A DNA stretch of 52,449 nt. Origin: CAZJRB01 sp964547995. Its GTDB lineage: Bacteria; Planctomycetota; Planctomycetia; Pirellulales; Thermoguttaceae. Of the stretch, positions 41,508-51,077 are shown piece after piece. The translations under genes were made by a program, and so were the position numbers. The stretch covers positions 1 through 52,449 of the forward strand of contig CAZJRB010000042.1 in NCBI GenBank assembly GCA_964547995.1, in the 5' to 3' direction. Every line of letters begins with the position of its first letter. Position 1 is the first letter of the stretch. The notes beneath the pieces are model-generated. The model did no database searches and was not told the DNA's origin. It saw nothing but the letters and a program-made list of their open reading frames with translations.

Positions 41508-43151
41508 TTATTGCGTTCGCCAGAAGCCCGGAACGAAGAGAACGACGATCACGAAGATTTCCAGCCGGCCGATCATCATGAGCCACATGAAGAGGATTTT
41601 GGTCCACCAGGAGAAATTGGTGTAGTTCTTGGTGGCCCCGACGACCCCCAGCCCCGGGCCGATGTTGTTGAGCGTCGCGGCGACCGCGCTGGCCGCGTCG
41701 ATCAGCTTGTGCTCGACCTTGTAGCCGTGGTCGGTCCAGGTGTCGTCCGGTTCGAAGGTGATCGTGAAGAGCCAACTGGCCGCAAAGATCGCCATGATCA
41801 GCCCGAAGTAAACCAGGATGTTCTTGCGCAGGGTCTGGTCTTCGACCGGTACGCCGCCGAGCCGCAAAGGCCGGACCACGCTCGGGTGAAATGTCTGCTC
41901 GACTTCCAGTCCGAGGATCTTCGCAAAGAGGATGTGGCGGATCACCTTCATGCCGCCGCCCGTGCTGCCCGCACAACCGCCGACGAACATCAGCAGCAAA
42001 AGGACGCCGCGGGCGAAACTGTTCCACCGGTCGAAGTCGTCGGTGCAGAAGCCGGTGGTGGTCATGATCGAAACCACCTGGAACAAACTGAATCGGACCG
42101 CGCCGCCGACGTTCGTTTCCATCGGGTCATCCTGTGTGCGATCACCCGGCGGAAGGCCGGCGGCGCGGTCGGTTTCGTTGGAAACCGTACCGTTGGCGCC
42201 GTCGAAGTCTCCGTAGTAGAGCCCGAAACCGATCACCAGCAAGGTCACGACGACGATGACGCTGACGTACGTCTGCCACTCGACGTCGCCGAATAATTTC
42301 TCGGGGCGTAAGAGGACGACGAGATACATCAACATGAAATTGGTGCCGGCCAGAATCATGAACAGGGTGATGGTCATTTCGATCAAGGGGCCGTTGAGGC
42401 CCTCGACCGTCATGAAGTAGCCGATGCTGGCGTTGTGGGTGCTGAACCCGCCGGTGGCCATTGTGCCGAAGGCATGGCAGAGTGCATCGAACAAGCTGAG
42501 CCCCTCGAGCAGGAGCAGGACAGTCAACGTCCCGTTCAGCCCCGCATAGAGCAGGAAAAGGACCCAGGCGGTGTGCTGCATCCGCGATTGATGGCTGGAC
42601 GGGCTCGGGCCGGGCATTTCCGCCTGCATCATCGCCTTGCCGGCGGAACCCTGGCCGAGAATCGCCACAAACAGGACGATAATCCCCAACCCGCCCAGGA
42701 AGTGCGTGCTCGAACGCCAGAAGAGGATGCAGCGGGGGACGAGATCGGGGTCTTGCAGCTCCGTCAAGACGGTGGCGCCCGTCGTGCTGAATCCCGATTG
42801 CGCCTCGAACATCGCGTCGACCACAGTCATGCGTTTCCCGGGCGAGCAATGGGTGCCGCTGAGAAGATAGGGCAGTGCCCCCAGCACGGTCGCCACGATC
42901 CAACTAAGGCCGACGACCGCCATGGCTTCCTTGCGGAATAGTTGGCCCTTGGCTCGACGGCCGAGGTATCGCAGGCCGAACCCGACGACGAAGCAGATCA
43001 GCATGGCGCCGACGAGGCCGATAAACCCTTCTTGCTCGTATTTCCACTGGCCGCCACAGACCGGCAGCGCCCAGGGCAGGCTGAAGACCATCGTGGCGCC
43101 GACGAGCATGGCGATCAGGCCGAGCAGTTTGCAGAGCAGGGGTTTGTTCAT
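41508..43151 (-). CDS. trkH: Trk-type potassium uptake channel subunit TrkH
   Basis: The predicted protein has 547 residues. The four repeats of a membrane-pore-membrane unit are visible, with the selectivity loops AQSGFSTTGAT, HAFGTMATGGFSTH, MTTTGFCTDDF and AATLNNIGPGLG, each carrying the filter glycine. It forms the potassium-conducting dimer that TrkA gates. It lies 20 bases after trkA and is the last gene of a four-gene operon that starts at the promoter at 45468-45496. A loop of about 45 residues in the third repeat (near GDFDGANGTVSNETDRAAG) is longer than in E. coli. Confidence 0.93.
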   Translation of the reverse strand: MNKPLLCKLLGLIAMLVGATMVFSLPWALPVCGGQWKYEQEGFIGLVGAMLICFVVGFGLRYLGRRAKGQLFRKEAMAVVGLSWIVATVLGALPYLLSGTHCSPGKRMTVVDAMFEAQSGFSTTGATVLTELQDPDLVPRCILFWRSSTHFLGGLGIIVLFVAILGQGSAGKAMMQAEMPGPSPSSHQSRMQHTAWVLFLLYAGLNGTLTVLLLLEGLSLFDALCHAFGTMATGGFSTHNASIGYFMTVEGLNGPLIEMTITLFMILAGTNFMLMYLVVLLRPEKLFGDVEWQTYVSVIVVVTLLVIGFGLYYGDFDGANGTVSNETDRAAGLPPGDRTQDDPMETNVGGAVRFSLFQVVSIMTTTGFCTDDFDRWNSFARGVLLLLMFVGGCAGSTGGGMKVIRHILFAKILGLEVEQTFHPSVVRPLRLGGVPVEDQTLRKNILVYFGLIMAIFAASWLFTITFEPDDTWTDHGYKVEHKLIDAASAVAATLNNIGPGLGVVGATKNYTNFSWWTKILFMWLMMIGRLEIFVIVVLFVPGFWRTQ

Positions 43152-43171
43152 GGTTGGCGACGCGCGTTCTC

Positions 43172-44521
43172 TTACGCCCCCTCCGCACTGAACGTCTTGA
43201 GCGTTTGCTCGAATGCGGATTGCCCCACCATTGCCACAACCGTATCACCGGGGACAAAGCGTTCGTCGGCCCCGGGCACCACCACGTAGTTCTCGCGAAT
43301 CACTGCCCCGATGAGACATTGCGGCGGCAGATCCAGCTTTGCCAGCACGTGTTCGGTTGCCGGCGCCCCCTCGACCACTTCGATCTCGAGAATTTCGATC
43401 CCGCCCTCGCCCGCCAGCGGAGTCCGCGAGATCACCACCCCCGTATTGAGAAAGCCGAGAATCTGCCGGGCAACGACGATGCGCGGGCTGACGGCGTGGT
43501 CGATCCCGAGCTTGCTGACTACGTTTGCATAGTCGGGGCGACTGACCACGCACATGATAGTTGCCGCACCCAGTTCCCTCGCTTCGACACACGCCATGAT
43601 GCTGTCTTCGTCCTCGCCGGTGCATCCGACGAACACGTCGGCGCTGCCGATGCGCTCTTCCTCGAGGCTCGCCCGGCGCTGGGCATCGGCATTGACCACG
43701 GTAGCGTGCTTCAGATGCGAGGCGAGGTACTCGCAACGCTCGCGGTCCTTTTCCATGACCAAGACGCTGAATCGGCGGCTCTCGAGCACGCGGGCAAGGT
43801 GGTAGCCGGTTTCGCCGCCGCCGGCGATCACGATACCCTGTTTCGGCGGTGCACGGTCCTGGAATATCTTCCGCACGTCGTCGATGTCGTCGCGGGTGCC
43901 GATCAGCGTGATCCGGTCGCCGATTGCCACCTTGTCCTCCGCACCGGCGATGGTCATCTTGCCGTTGCGAAAGATCGATGCCAGTCGCACGCCGGCGGGA
44001 AATGCCAGGTCCCGAAGCGGCCGGCCGACCGCCGAGGTGGCCTGCAAGACCGACAGCTCTTGCATCTCCAACTCACCGCGCGCGAAATTCTCGACGGCTA
44101 CCGCGCCGGGGTGCCGAATCTCCCGCGCGAGTTCCATGGCCGAGAGATGCTCGATGCTCAGCAGCCGATCGATGCCGAAATGCCGCTGGTAGTCGAACGT
44201 GCTGAGATCGCGGAAAACGGGGGCGTAGACCCGGGCAATCGTGCGGCGGGCACCCATCGCCTTCGCCATACTGGCTGCGATCATGTTCACTTCGTCGTTG
44301 CCGGTCACCGCCAGGCCGAGGTCGGCCCCGAGGATGTCCGCTTGGAACAAAACGCTCGACTGGGCCGCCGAACCGGTTACCACGCGGACGTCCAACTCTT
44401 CATTGACCTGGCGAGTCTTTTCCGGGTCGTCGTCGACAACCGTGATGCTGTGGCCTTCCTCACACAATTGGTTAGCGATTGACGAGCCGACCATGCCGGC
44501 CCCCATAATTACGATACGCAT
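43172..44521 (-). CDS. trkA: Trk system potassium uptake regulatory protein TrkA
   Basis: The predicted protein has 449 residues, in two halves. Each half has an RCK_N Rossmann domain (start MRIVIMGAGMVGSSIANQL; second IVIAGGGETGYHLARVL) followed by an RCK_C (TrkA-C) domain. The halves bind NAD(H) and ATP/ADP and gate TrkH. The gene lies 10 bases from a small membrane protein gene and 20 bases from trkH, so the order is suited to an operon. Confidence 0.94.
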   Translation of the reverse strand: MRIVIMGAGMVGSSIANQLCEEGHSITVVDDDPEKTRQVNEELDVRVVTGSAAQSSVLFQADILGADLGLAVTGNDEVNMIAASMAKAMGARRTIARVYAPVFRDLSTFDYQRHFGIDRLLSIEHLSAMELAREIRHPGAVAVENFARGELEMQELSVLQATSAVGRPLRDLAFPAGVRLASIFRNGKMTIAGAEDKVAIGDRITLIGTRDDIDDVRKIFQDRAPPKQGIVIAGGGETGYHLARVLESRRFSVLVMEKDRERCEYLASHLKHATVVNADAQRRASLEEERIGSADVFVGCTGEDEDSIMACVEARELGAATIMCVVSRPDYANVVSKLGIDHAVSPRIVVARQILGFLNTGVVISRTPLAGEGGIEILEIEVVEGAPATEHVLAKLDLPPQCLIGAVIRENYVVVPGADERFVPGDTVVAMVGQSAFEQTLKTFSAEGA

Positions 44522-44531
44522 CGGATAAACC

Positions 44532-44735
44532 TCACAGCCGCCAGGCGATAAGCAGAATGACTACGAAAATGACTGCCATGAAACCAACAATCCATACCGC
44601 GATCCGCAACGAGTGCAGCAGGATCGGCACGATCAACTCGTGCCGCGTGGCCGCATAGACCAAACTCACCGAGGCAATCAGCGGCAACGTAAACCACAAG
44701 TCGTTGATCTGGGCAATTGTCAACAGGCTGTCCAT
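44532..44735 (-). CDS. Small two-helix membrane protein upstream of trkA
   Basis: 67 residues are predicted from the ATG at 44735, with GGAAAGG ahead. It has two hydrophobic helices (LPLIASVSLVYAATR and IAVWIVGFMAVIFVVILLIAW). It lies between the TM2-like gene and trkA with gaps of 30 and 10 bases. No family is recognised. Position suggests an accessory subunit or stabiliser of the Trk complex, without direct proof. Confidence 0.65.
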   Translation of the reverse strand: MDSLLTIAQINDLWFTLPLIASVSLVYAATRHELIVPILLHSLRIAVWIVGFMAVIFVVILLIAWRL

Positions 44736-44765
44736 GGACCGCACCTTTCCGTCAGGCGTTCTCTT

Positions 44766-45410
44766 CTAAGTTTGGGCATCGAGTGCCGGGTCGTCGGCCG
44801 TGTCTTTTCTCGCGGCTTCCTCTTCAGTCGTGTTTTGTTCCGCTTCTTCTTCCTCATCGTCCTTTTCCTCTTCGTCTTCTTCGTCCTCCTTCTTGGCCGG
44901 TTCGCTGAAGACGGGCCCCCCCCACGCATCGTAGATGGCCAGAACGTTCAGCAGCCCCGCGATCATCGTGTAGACGGTACCCAACTCGAAATACCGGTAG
45001 AGCTTTTTGTGGAGATCGTCCTCGCTGGGCGGGGGCACGGCGGGATTGCCACCCGTCCCCGGCGGCGCCATGAATCCGCCAAACCATACCTTCCAGCCCC
45101 TATGGTGGTGCAGGTAAGCCTGCCCTAAGGCGGGAAGAGCGGGCAGCCCAGCGCCTATCTGACAGGCATAGGGCCACCGTTTTGGTGTCCATGAGAAGTA
45201 TACGACTCTCCCCCAGCCGAGTTCCCTGCTCCCACCCAGGTAGCACCCGTAGGCGAACGTCCCGAAAATACAGACGAAAAACAGCACCGCTTTGCCGATG
45301 CGTCTTTGATACAGGTGCCCCAACCCGGGAAACAACCATGCCAGAAATGCCGCCAGCGCGGGGTCCTTCAAATCGATCGATTCCTGGACGGCTTCTTGCT
45401 CAGGGTTCAT
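44766..45410 (-). CDS. TM2/DUF6677-like membrane protein with acidic tail
   Basis: 214 residues are predicted from the ATG at 45410; a GTG two codons earlier is possible. It starts with a TM2-like motif (LAAFLAWLFPGLGHLYQRRIGK) and has further membrane helices near residues 42-60 and 145-165. The C-terminal 45 residues are mostly Glu and Asp. It matches planctomycete proteins that I recall as DUF6677. It is the first gene of the Trk operon, 32 bases before the small membrane protein. A direct role in potassium uptake is only suggested by the location. Confidence 0.7.
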   Translation of the reverse strand: MNPEQEAVQESIDLKDPALAAFLAWLFPGLGHLYQRRIGKAVLFFVCIFGTFAYGCYLGGSRELGWGRVVYFSWTPKRWPYACQIGAGLPALPALGQAYLHHHRGWKVWFGGFMAPPGTGGNPAVPPPSEDDLHKKLYRYFELGTVYTMIAGLLNVLAIYDAWGGPVFSEPAKKEDEEDEEEKDDEEEEAEQNTTEEEAARKDTADDPALDAQT

Positions 45411-45467
45411 ATTCACTTGGCTTCTTCGCTTTCGAGGGGTTTCGTCACAGACGATTCACGAGCGGGA

Positions 45468-45496
45468 ATTATCGGCGTTGGCAGCATCTATTTCAA
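45468..45496 (-). promoter_or_regulatory. Sigma-70 promoter of the Trk operon
   Basis: On the minus strand TTGAAA is followed after exactly 17 bases by GATAAT. The TM2-like gene begins about 58 bases downstream, and trkA and trkH follow. Confidence 0.6.
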
Positions 45497-45679
45497 CCCG
45501 AATATATGCGGGAGAATTGACATTCCGTATCATAACTGGAAGTAGCGACAGATGCCAACAAATTCGTGTGCCGAGGAACAACCGGCCAAATGACCCACAA
45601 GGGGGAGATCCCGGACTGCGAAACGGCCCGGCAGCAAACTTGCAGGTTCCCGCCGTTCGCGGTATTGTGGAAATTGCCC

Positions 45680-46048
45680 ATGGATGTCAAGAACCTCAAC
45701 GAAATCGCAGCGTTTACGACCAAAGACGGCTCCGAGATTCGCGAGCTATTGGCACATCGCAACTCGTGCATTCGCAACCAGACCCTGGCCGAAGCGCGGC
45801 TGCCCGCCGGCACAAGCACGATACCGCATCGACATCTCAAGACCGAGGAAATCTACTACATCCTCGAAGGGCACGGGCGCATGCGCGTGGCCGAGGAACG
45901 CCGGGAAATCGGGCCCGGCGATGCCGTTGCCATCCCGCCCGAGGCGTTGCACCAGGTTACCAACACCGGCAACGAAACGCTCACATTCCTCTGCTGCTGT
46001 GCACCGGGATACGAGCACGATGATACGGTGCTTGAAGAAGAAGGCTAG
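45680..46048 (+). CDS. Single-domain cupin protein
   Basis: 122 residues are predicted from the ATG at 45680. It has both cupin motifs: the first with the metal-binding residues His-x-His and Glu (IPHRHLKTEEIYYILEG), and the second with the third histidine (PGDAVAIPPEALHQVTNTG). The fold binds a divalent metal, and such short cupins act as isomerases, dioxygenases or ligand-binding proteins. Nothing in the neighbourhood points to the substrate. Confidence 0.82.
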   Translation: MDVKNLNEIAAFTTKDGSEIRELLAHRNSCIRNQTLAEARLPAGTSTIPHRHLKTEEIYYILEGHGRMRVAEERREIGPGDAVAIPPEALHQVTNTGNETLTFLCCCAPGYEHDDTVLEEEG

Positions 46049-46065
46049 GCTCTGTCAGATTTTGA

Positions 46066-46132
46066 AATTGGGGTAGCCACGGTCGCCAGACCGTGGAAAT
46101 CCCACGCTCTGGCGAGCGTGGCTACCCCAATT
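46066..46132. repeat. Long inverted repeat (GGGGTAGCCACGGTCGCC family) after the cupin gene
   Basis: An arm of 28-30 bases beginning AATTGGGGTAGCCACG pairs with its inverse complement ending in CTACCCCAATT. It could stop transcription of the cupin gene. The next 256 bases up to 46388 contain no gene that I can support. Confidence 0.75.
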
Positions 46133-46388
46133 CTTAGGCTCGACAAAGCCCAGGCTTTCTCTCAACGCCCGCAGGGTCTAATCCCCAGGGGCACGGTTTC
46201 CCTGCAGACACACCATCTCCTTCCCATTTCCCCTTTTCGCTACATTTTCCTTCTTCGGTCCATCAGAAACTCCCATACGGAACGTACGTCGGTTAGGCCA
46301 TTCGCGATTTACTCAGTCGCGCCAAACGTCCGATCTAGTCGATACCAAGGCCCATTGCTTTCCCGAGGATTGCGTTCAGGAACCACCG

Positions 46389-49073
46389 ATGATCTGCAGG
46401 CGTGATACGACTTGGCCGTTCTTATGCACTTTGGTGTGCTTGTTCATCCTAAGTGCCGTCTCGCCGAACATATGGGAATGGGCGGTGCGTAGTTGGTTCT
46501 CGGAACAGTCTTCTCAGATTGCGCGTACTACCCATGTTTTGCCGGTTCCGCACGCCGTACAAGCACCAAAATCGGCAGCGGATACCGATGGAAAAGTCGT
46601 CGAAGCAGATGGGTCCGCAGAAATCGATAAGGCCCCAAGAGCGAACAGGGAATTCCCGCGCGAGGTGACCGATTACCATTCCGTTGAGCCGGCTTTGAAG
46701 ATCGCCGAGAATCGGGACGTGGAGGATCAAGACCATTTGGATCCGGGTGACTCGGATGCGAACGACTCGGACATGGCGGAATTGGAGTTTCCAATGCTCA
46801 AACCGCCGGCCCGCCCTGTTTCGCTTCCGCAGGACGTTACACATCTTCCCCCAGAAGATGCCGAGGCGACGCCGCCGACCGGAATGCCGAGGACGATTTA
46901 CGCCTTGCCCTATCGGGTGGCTCTGTCCAAGAAAAACGACTACCCGAGCACCGGCCTGTTGCCGGTGCAACTGGTCCCCGCCGGCGACGCGGACCCCCGG
47001 CTTGCACCGCGGAAGACTTCTCGCGTGGAATGGGAAACCCCTGTTGCTCTGCTGAGACATCTGCACACATTGAGCAAAGAGGCTGCTACCAACCAGTGGG
47101 CGGCCCAGGCCAAACAACTGGTGTGCCAACTGGGGCGCGCCGTTTCGGGAAACCCGGACGAAACGACGGCGATACTCCACCAACTCCAGACGCTGAACGG
47201 TCAGGCGCTTTCGCTGGCCGGCGAGCAGCGGTCCCAATCGCTGGCTGCCGAGTTGCTGCGAACCAGCTATGCCTTGCAGCGGCGGCTTGATATTTGGCAC
47301 CAGGTGTTCGATCCCGATTCCACTGCGACGGCGACCTCGCCGCCGCGAGGCGATCTCCAGCGACTGGCTTCGGTGTTGGCTGTGATCGACGCCGTCACGT
47401 CGGGTTCACCGCAAGGCAAACCATGGCGCAAGTTCTTGCTGGTCGATGACTTGCAGGAATGGTTGGACAAACATGGCACAGGATCGCAGAGCGATCCCCT
47501 GCCGGCGGAGCTGGCCGGGTGCGTCCTGGATCGTCTGGCCGGAACGCCCATGACCGTTTCCCAACGTCAATTCGCCGCAAGCGAGCCGGTTGTTGCGTTG
47601 CGAAGAGAGCTGCGTTGCTGGGTGACAAAACCGGCCGACGCGTCCCAACTGCTCAAATATATCGAACGATACGAAAGGACCCGGCTTGCCAGCGACGCGA
47701 AGCGGGTGGCCCGGAATTGTCTCGAATTGGACCTTTCGCTCGACGGCAACCACCGCGAATTGGCCGGACGGCTCAGCGAACACTACCGCAATGCCAACGT
47801 GCGCATAGCGATTAGCGGGGCCTTGTTGAACCGGTTCATGCCGCAACGCGAGCCCGAGTACGGCAAGGTTCGCGACACGGTGCTGGGCGTGCGGGTGCGA
47901 GGGAAAAGTCTTACGTCGGCCAACGTGGGCGTAAGGCTGATACCCAACCCGGACCGGGTCCGGCTGGCGCTGGAGGTAAAGGGCGAAGTGGCCGCGTTGA
48001 CGACCTCCACCGCCGGGCCGGCTACTTTCCACAACAGCAGCGAAACCATGTATACGGCCCGAAAACCGCTGGAAATCGATCTGAAGGGAATCCACCTTTC
48101 GCCGGCAAAAGTCTTCGTTCACAACCGTACAAACTTGCGCGACGTCGAAACCAACTACGATGGTGTCCCCCTGCTCGATCCGCTGGCAAAAAGAGTGGCC
48201 AGCAAAAAACACGAGCAGAATCGCGAGGCAGCCAACCAGGAAATCAAACGCAAGGTGGCCGCACAAGCACGTAAACGAATCGACCGGGAGGCCGATGTGC
48301 GGCTCACCGAGACCTCCCGGCGGCTGCAAGAACGAATTGTCGCGCCGATGGAAACCCTCGCCCTGGAACCGACGATGATCCACGCCAAGACCACCGCCGA
48401 TCGCTTTACCATGCGGTTGCGGCTGGCCGGCGAAAATCAACTGGGGGGAACGACCCCTCGTCCCCGGGCGCCTTCCGACAGCCTCGCGAGCTTCCAGATC
48501 CACGAAACGGCGGTCAACAATGCCATCGAACACCTCGATCTGGATGGAAGAACCTTCACATTGCCGCAACTCGCCGCGCGCGTCTCCAAGCGGTTTCATC
48601 TCAAGAAGTCTTGGGAAATGGACCCGAATTACAACAACGTCACGATCACTTTCGCCGATCGGGACGCCGTCGACGTGCGATGCCAGGACGACCAGGTCGT
48701 GGTCACACTCTCGATCGCCCGGCTACGCAAGCCGCCGCGGGGTTGGAGGAACTTCCAGGTTCGGGCGTTCTACAAACCGAAAATTGAAGGATGCTCCGCC
48801 GAACTCGTCCGCGACGGAATTCTGCACCTGATGGGCAAGCGGATGAGCACCGGCGCACAAATCCCCATCCGGGGCGTCTTTGCCAGGGTCTTCTCGAAAA
48901 AACAACCCGTTCCCCTGACGCCCGAGCTGCTCCTTCACGACCAGAGAATGAGCGGCCTCGCAATCACCCAATTCACGATTGCAGACGGCTGGGTCGGCAT
49001 CGCGCTGGGACCGAAGAGGCCCGAACGACAGCCCGAACGCACCGCCCTGCAACAGTGGCTGTTGTGGCGCTAA
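46389..49073 (+). CDS. Large exported or anchored protein of unknown function
   Basis: The predicted protein has 894 residues. An N-terminal hydrophobic segment (FLCTLVCLFILSAVSPNIWEW) gives export or anchoring. A polar low-complexity region of about 150 residues follows, then a long helical region, a basic, coiled-coil-like section near residues 610-660 (KKHEQNREAANQEIKRKVAA), and a C-terminal part with NYNNVTITFADRDAVDV and LHLMGKRMSTGAQIPIRG. No catalytic motif or domain is recognised; I recall similar long hypotheticals in Pirellulales. The stop codon at 49071 lies at the edge of a 17-base direct repeat. Confidence 0.75.
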   Translation: MICRRDTTWPFLCTLVCLFILSAVSPNIWEWAVRSWFSEQSSQIARTTHVLPVPHAVQAPKSAADTDGKVVEADGSAEIDKAPRANREFPREVTDYHSVEPALKIAENRDVEDQDHLDPGDSDANDSDMAELEFPMLKPPARPVSLPQDVTHLPPEDAEATPPTGMPRTIYALPYRVALSKKNDYPSTGLLPVQLVPAGDADPRLAPRKTSRVEWETPVALLRHLHTLSKEAATNQWAAQAKQLVCQLGRAVSGNPDETTAILHQLQTLNGQALSLAGEQRSQSLAAELLRTSYALQRRLDIWHQVFDPDSTATATSPPRGDLQRLASVLAVIDAVTSGSPQGKPWRKFLLVDDLQEWLDKHGTGSQSDPLPAELAGCVLDRLAGTPMTVSQRQFAASEPVVALRRELRCWVTKPADASQLLKYIERYERTRLASDAKRVARNCLELDLSLDGNHRELAGRLSEHYRNANVRIAISGALLNRFMPQREPEYGKVRDTVLGVRVRGKSLTSANVGVRLIPNPDRVRLALEVKGEVAALTTSTAGPATFHNSSETMYTARKPLEIDLKGIHLSPAKVFVHNRTNLRDVETNYDGVPLLDPLAKRVASKKHEQNREAANQEIKRKVAAQARKRIDREADVRLTETSRRLQERIVAPMETLALEPTMIHAKTTADRFTMRLRLAGENQLGGTTPRPRAPSDSLASFQIHETAVNNAIEHLDLDGRTFTLPQLAARVSKRFHLKKSWEMDPNYNNVTITFADRDAVDVRCQDDQVVVTLSIARLRKPPRGWRNFQVRAFYKPKIEGCSAELVRDGILHLMGKRMSTGAQIPIRGVFARVFSKKQPVPLTPELLLHDQRMSGLAITQFTIADGWVGIALGPKRPERQPERTALQQWLLWR

Positions 49074-49231
49074 GGACCGGCCGATCAATAACTTGCCGGA
49101 TTCAAGAATAAAAGGAGGGGGCACCTGCCCCGGCCCATAACCAAACGAGCCAAGTTCGGGGGCGGGTGCCCTCTACTTCCAATCCAAATCGGAAAGTTAT
49201 TCTTCGGTCGCCCCTAAGGACCGGCCGATCA
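49071..49231. repeat. 17-base direct repeat bracketing the end of the large protein gene
   Basis: TAAGGACCGGCCGATCA occurs at 49071-49087, overlapping the stop codon, and again at 49215-49231. Both copies are followed by related words (AACTTGCCGGAT; ATCCGGAGCC). A small hairpin (AGGGGGCACCTGCCCC and GGGGCGGGTGCCCTCT at 49115-49173) lies between. Confidence 0.6.
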
Positions 49232-49289
49232 TCCGGAGCCGTGCCGTGAGAAATCGGGAAGTTATTTATCCGCCCCTAACCCGGATGAT

Positions 49290-49652
49290 TCACGTAGACT
49301 CCTGGAAACTGGCCAGGGCGTCCGCCTCGGTATCCCTGATGTCGAACAGTTCGGTCAGCTTCGTGATGACGAGAATCTGCTGAATCTCCGGCCGAACATT
49401 TGACATCTTGACGATGCACCCGTTCTTCTTCGCCTTTTGGTCCAGGGCGAGCAATCTGCCCAGGCCCGCGCTGGAAAGGAAATCGACCGCCGAGAAGTTC
49501 AGCAACAGCTTATTGCAACCGTCGGCCTCGACCAATTGAAACAGCTCCCGCTCCACTTCCGTGATGTTGGAATCCTCGATCCTCCAGTCGCGGAAGCGGG
49601 CCACCGTCACATCGCCCACCTCCTTCACGGTCAGCCGCCGGTATTCGGTCAT
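49290..49652 (-). CDS. STAS-domain anti-sigma factor antagonist
   Basis: The predicted protein has 120 residues, a single STAS domain. The conserved loop with the phosphorylated serine is present (VDFLSSAGLGRLLAL). Such proteins bind an anti-sigma kinase when unphosphorylated and so release a sigma factor. No partner kinase, phosphatase or sigma factor gene lies in the window, so the client is encoded elsewhere. It stands alone on its strand. Confidence 0.9.
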   Translation of the reverse strand: MTEYRRLTVKEVGDVTVARFRDWRIEDSNITEVERELFQLVEADGCNKLLLNFSAVDFLSSAGLGRLLALDQKAKKNGCIVKMSNVRPEIQQILVITKLTELFDIRDTEADALASFQEST

Positions 49653-49819
49653 CTCGATGGCTCCTGATTGTTTCGGTCAAGGCCCTCCGGCCCCATGCCA
49701 GGATACCAAAACCTGCCGGCCTGGGCAAGCGGCCGCCGGCACATTGCACCACGCCGTATTTTGGGTTAGCATTATGGTGGTCCGACAAGCTACGAATTCT
49801 CTTCGGGAGAACCATTTCC

Positions 49820-51031
49820 ATGAAATTGCGCACCATTCTGTTCATAACGTTGAGCCTCGTCTGGTTTGCCGGTTGTCAACCGCCGGAGGCCCCGAAACCG
49901 GACAAGCCGGACAGTAAAGACAACAAGTCTCAACCGGCAATCGAGCAGCCGGGACCGAAACCCGAAACGACGCCCGACGAAACCGGAAAATCCCATCCCA
50001 AGACAGCCGCCGTGATCCGGCGCGTTGAACAACTCGGCGGCAAGGTCGAGTTGGATGATGCGGGCAACGTCACCACGATCGATCTGCCCGAAACGGAAGT
50101 CAGCGACGAAGACCTGGGGCTGCTCACCTCGCTGCCCGGCCTTCGCCGCCTGAAGGTCTGGAGCACCGGAATCACCAACGATGGCGTCACGCATCTCGAA
50201 AACCTCCCCAACTTGCGTGCCCTGCAATTGCTTTTTGCAAACATCACCAACGACGCCCTGGTCCATATTGAGGGCATGACCGCGCTCGAAACGCTCGACC
50301 TGCGCGGTTGCGTGCGGATCGGCGACGACGGGCTGGCCCACGTCAAGCACCTGACGAAAATCAAAAACCTCAAGCTCCAGACCTCCTCGGTCACCGATGA
50401 CGGCGTCGCGCACCTCGCGGGCATGACCAGGCTCCGAATTCTCGCCCTCGAACAGACGTGCGTCACCGACAAGGGGCTCGAGCAACTCGCGAATTTCCCC
50501 GACATCGAGGAATTCAGCCTGCTCGAATGCCAGACGATCACCGATAAGGGCCTTGTGCATCTTGCCAAACTACCGAAGCTCCGGCGGCTTTCGCTCCGCG
50601 CCACGCCCGTCATCGGCAGCGGCCTCACCTATCTCAAATCGCCCGAAATCCTCGAAAAACTCGACCTCAGCCAGACCGAAACGACCAGCGGGGCAATGGC
50701 GAATCTCAAGGACTGCGCCGAGTTGAAATGGCTGAACCTCTGGTGTACCCAGGTCGACGACGCCGGGCTCGAACACCTCAAAGGATGCTCCAACCTCGCG
50801 TGGCTGAACCTCGACAACACCAGAACGACCGACGAGGGACTGAAAACGCTCGCCGGGCTCGCCAATCTCGAAACCCTGAACCTCCAACAGACCGACGTCA
50901 CCAACAAGGGCCTTGTACACCTCGAGAAGCTGAAAAACTTGAAGAATTTGAACCTCAGTGTGACGTTCGTCACCGACGAGGGCGTCGAGAAGCTTCGGGC
51001 CGCCTTGCCGGGGTGCAAAATCGACCAATAA
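49820..51031 (+). CDS. Leucine-rich repeat lipoprotein
   Basis: The predicted protein has 403 residues. The signal ends in a lipobox with Cys19 (SLVWFAGC), so the mature protein should be lipid-anchored. A Pro/Lys/Asp-rich linker (residues about 20-65) leads to about twelve leucine-rich repeats of roughly 24 residues, of the cysteine-containing or ribonuclease-inhibitor-like kind (pattern L-x-x-L-x-L-x-x-T-x-V-T-D-x-G-L). They span residues about 90-400. Such repeats bind other proteins. It is followed 46 bases downstream by the esterase gene and may share its transcript. The partner is unknown. Confidence 0.88.
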   Translation: MKLRTILFITLSLVWFAGCQPPEAPKPDKPDSKDNKSQPAIEQPGPKPETTPDETGKSHPKTAAVIRRVEQLGGKVELDDAGNVTTIDLPETEVSDEDLGLLTSLPGLRRLKVWSTGITNDGVTHLENLPNLRALQLLFANITNDALVHIEGMTALETLDLRGCVRIGDDGLAHVKHLTKIKNLKLQTSSVTDDGVAHLAGMTRLRILALEQTCVTDKGLEQLANFPDIEEFSLLECQTITDKGLVHLAKLPKLRRLSLRATPVIGSGLTYLKSPEILEKLDLSQTETTSGAMANLKDCAELKWLNLWCTQVDDAGLEHLKGCSNLAWLNLDNTRTTDEGLKTLAGLANLETLNLQQTDVTNKGLVHLEKLKNLKNLNLSVTFVTDEGVEKLRAALPGCKIDQ

Positions 51032-51077
51032 CACGCAGGTTCCGTAACCTGCGCCCACACTTCGGAGAACACCGACC

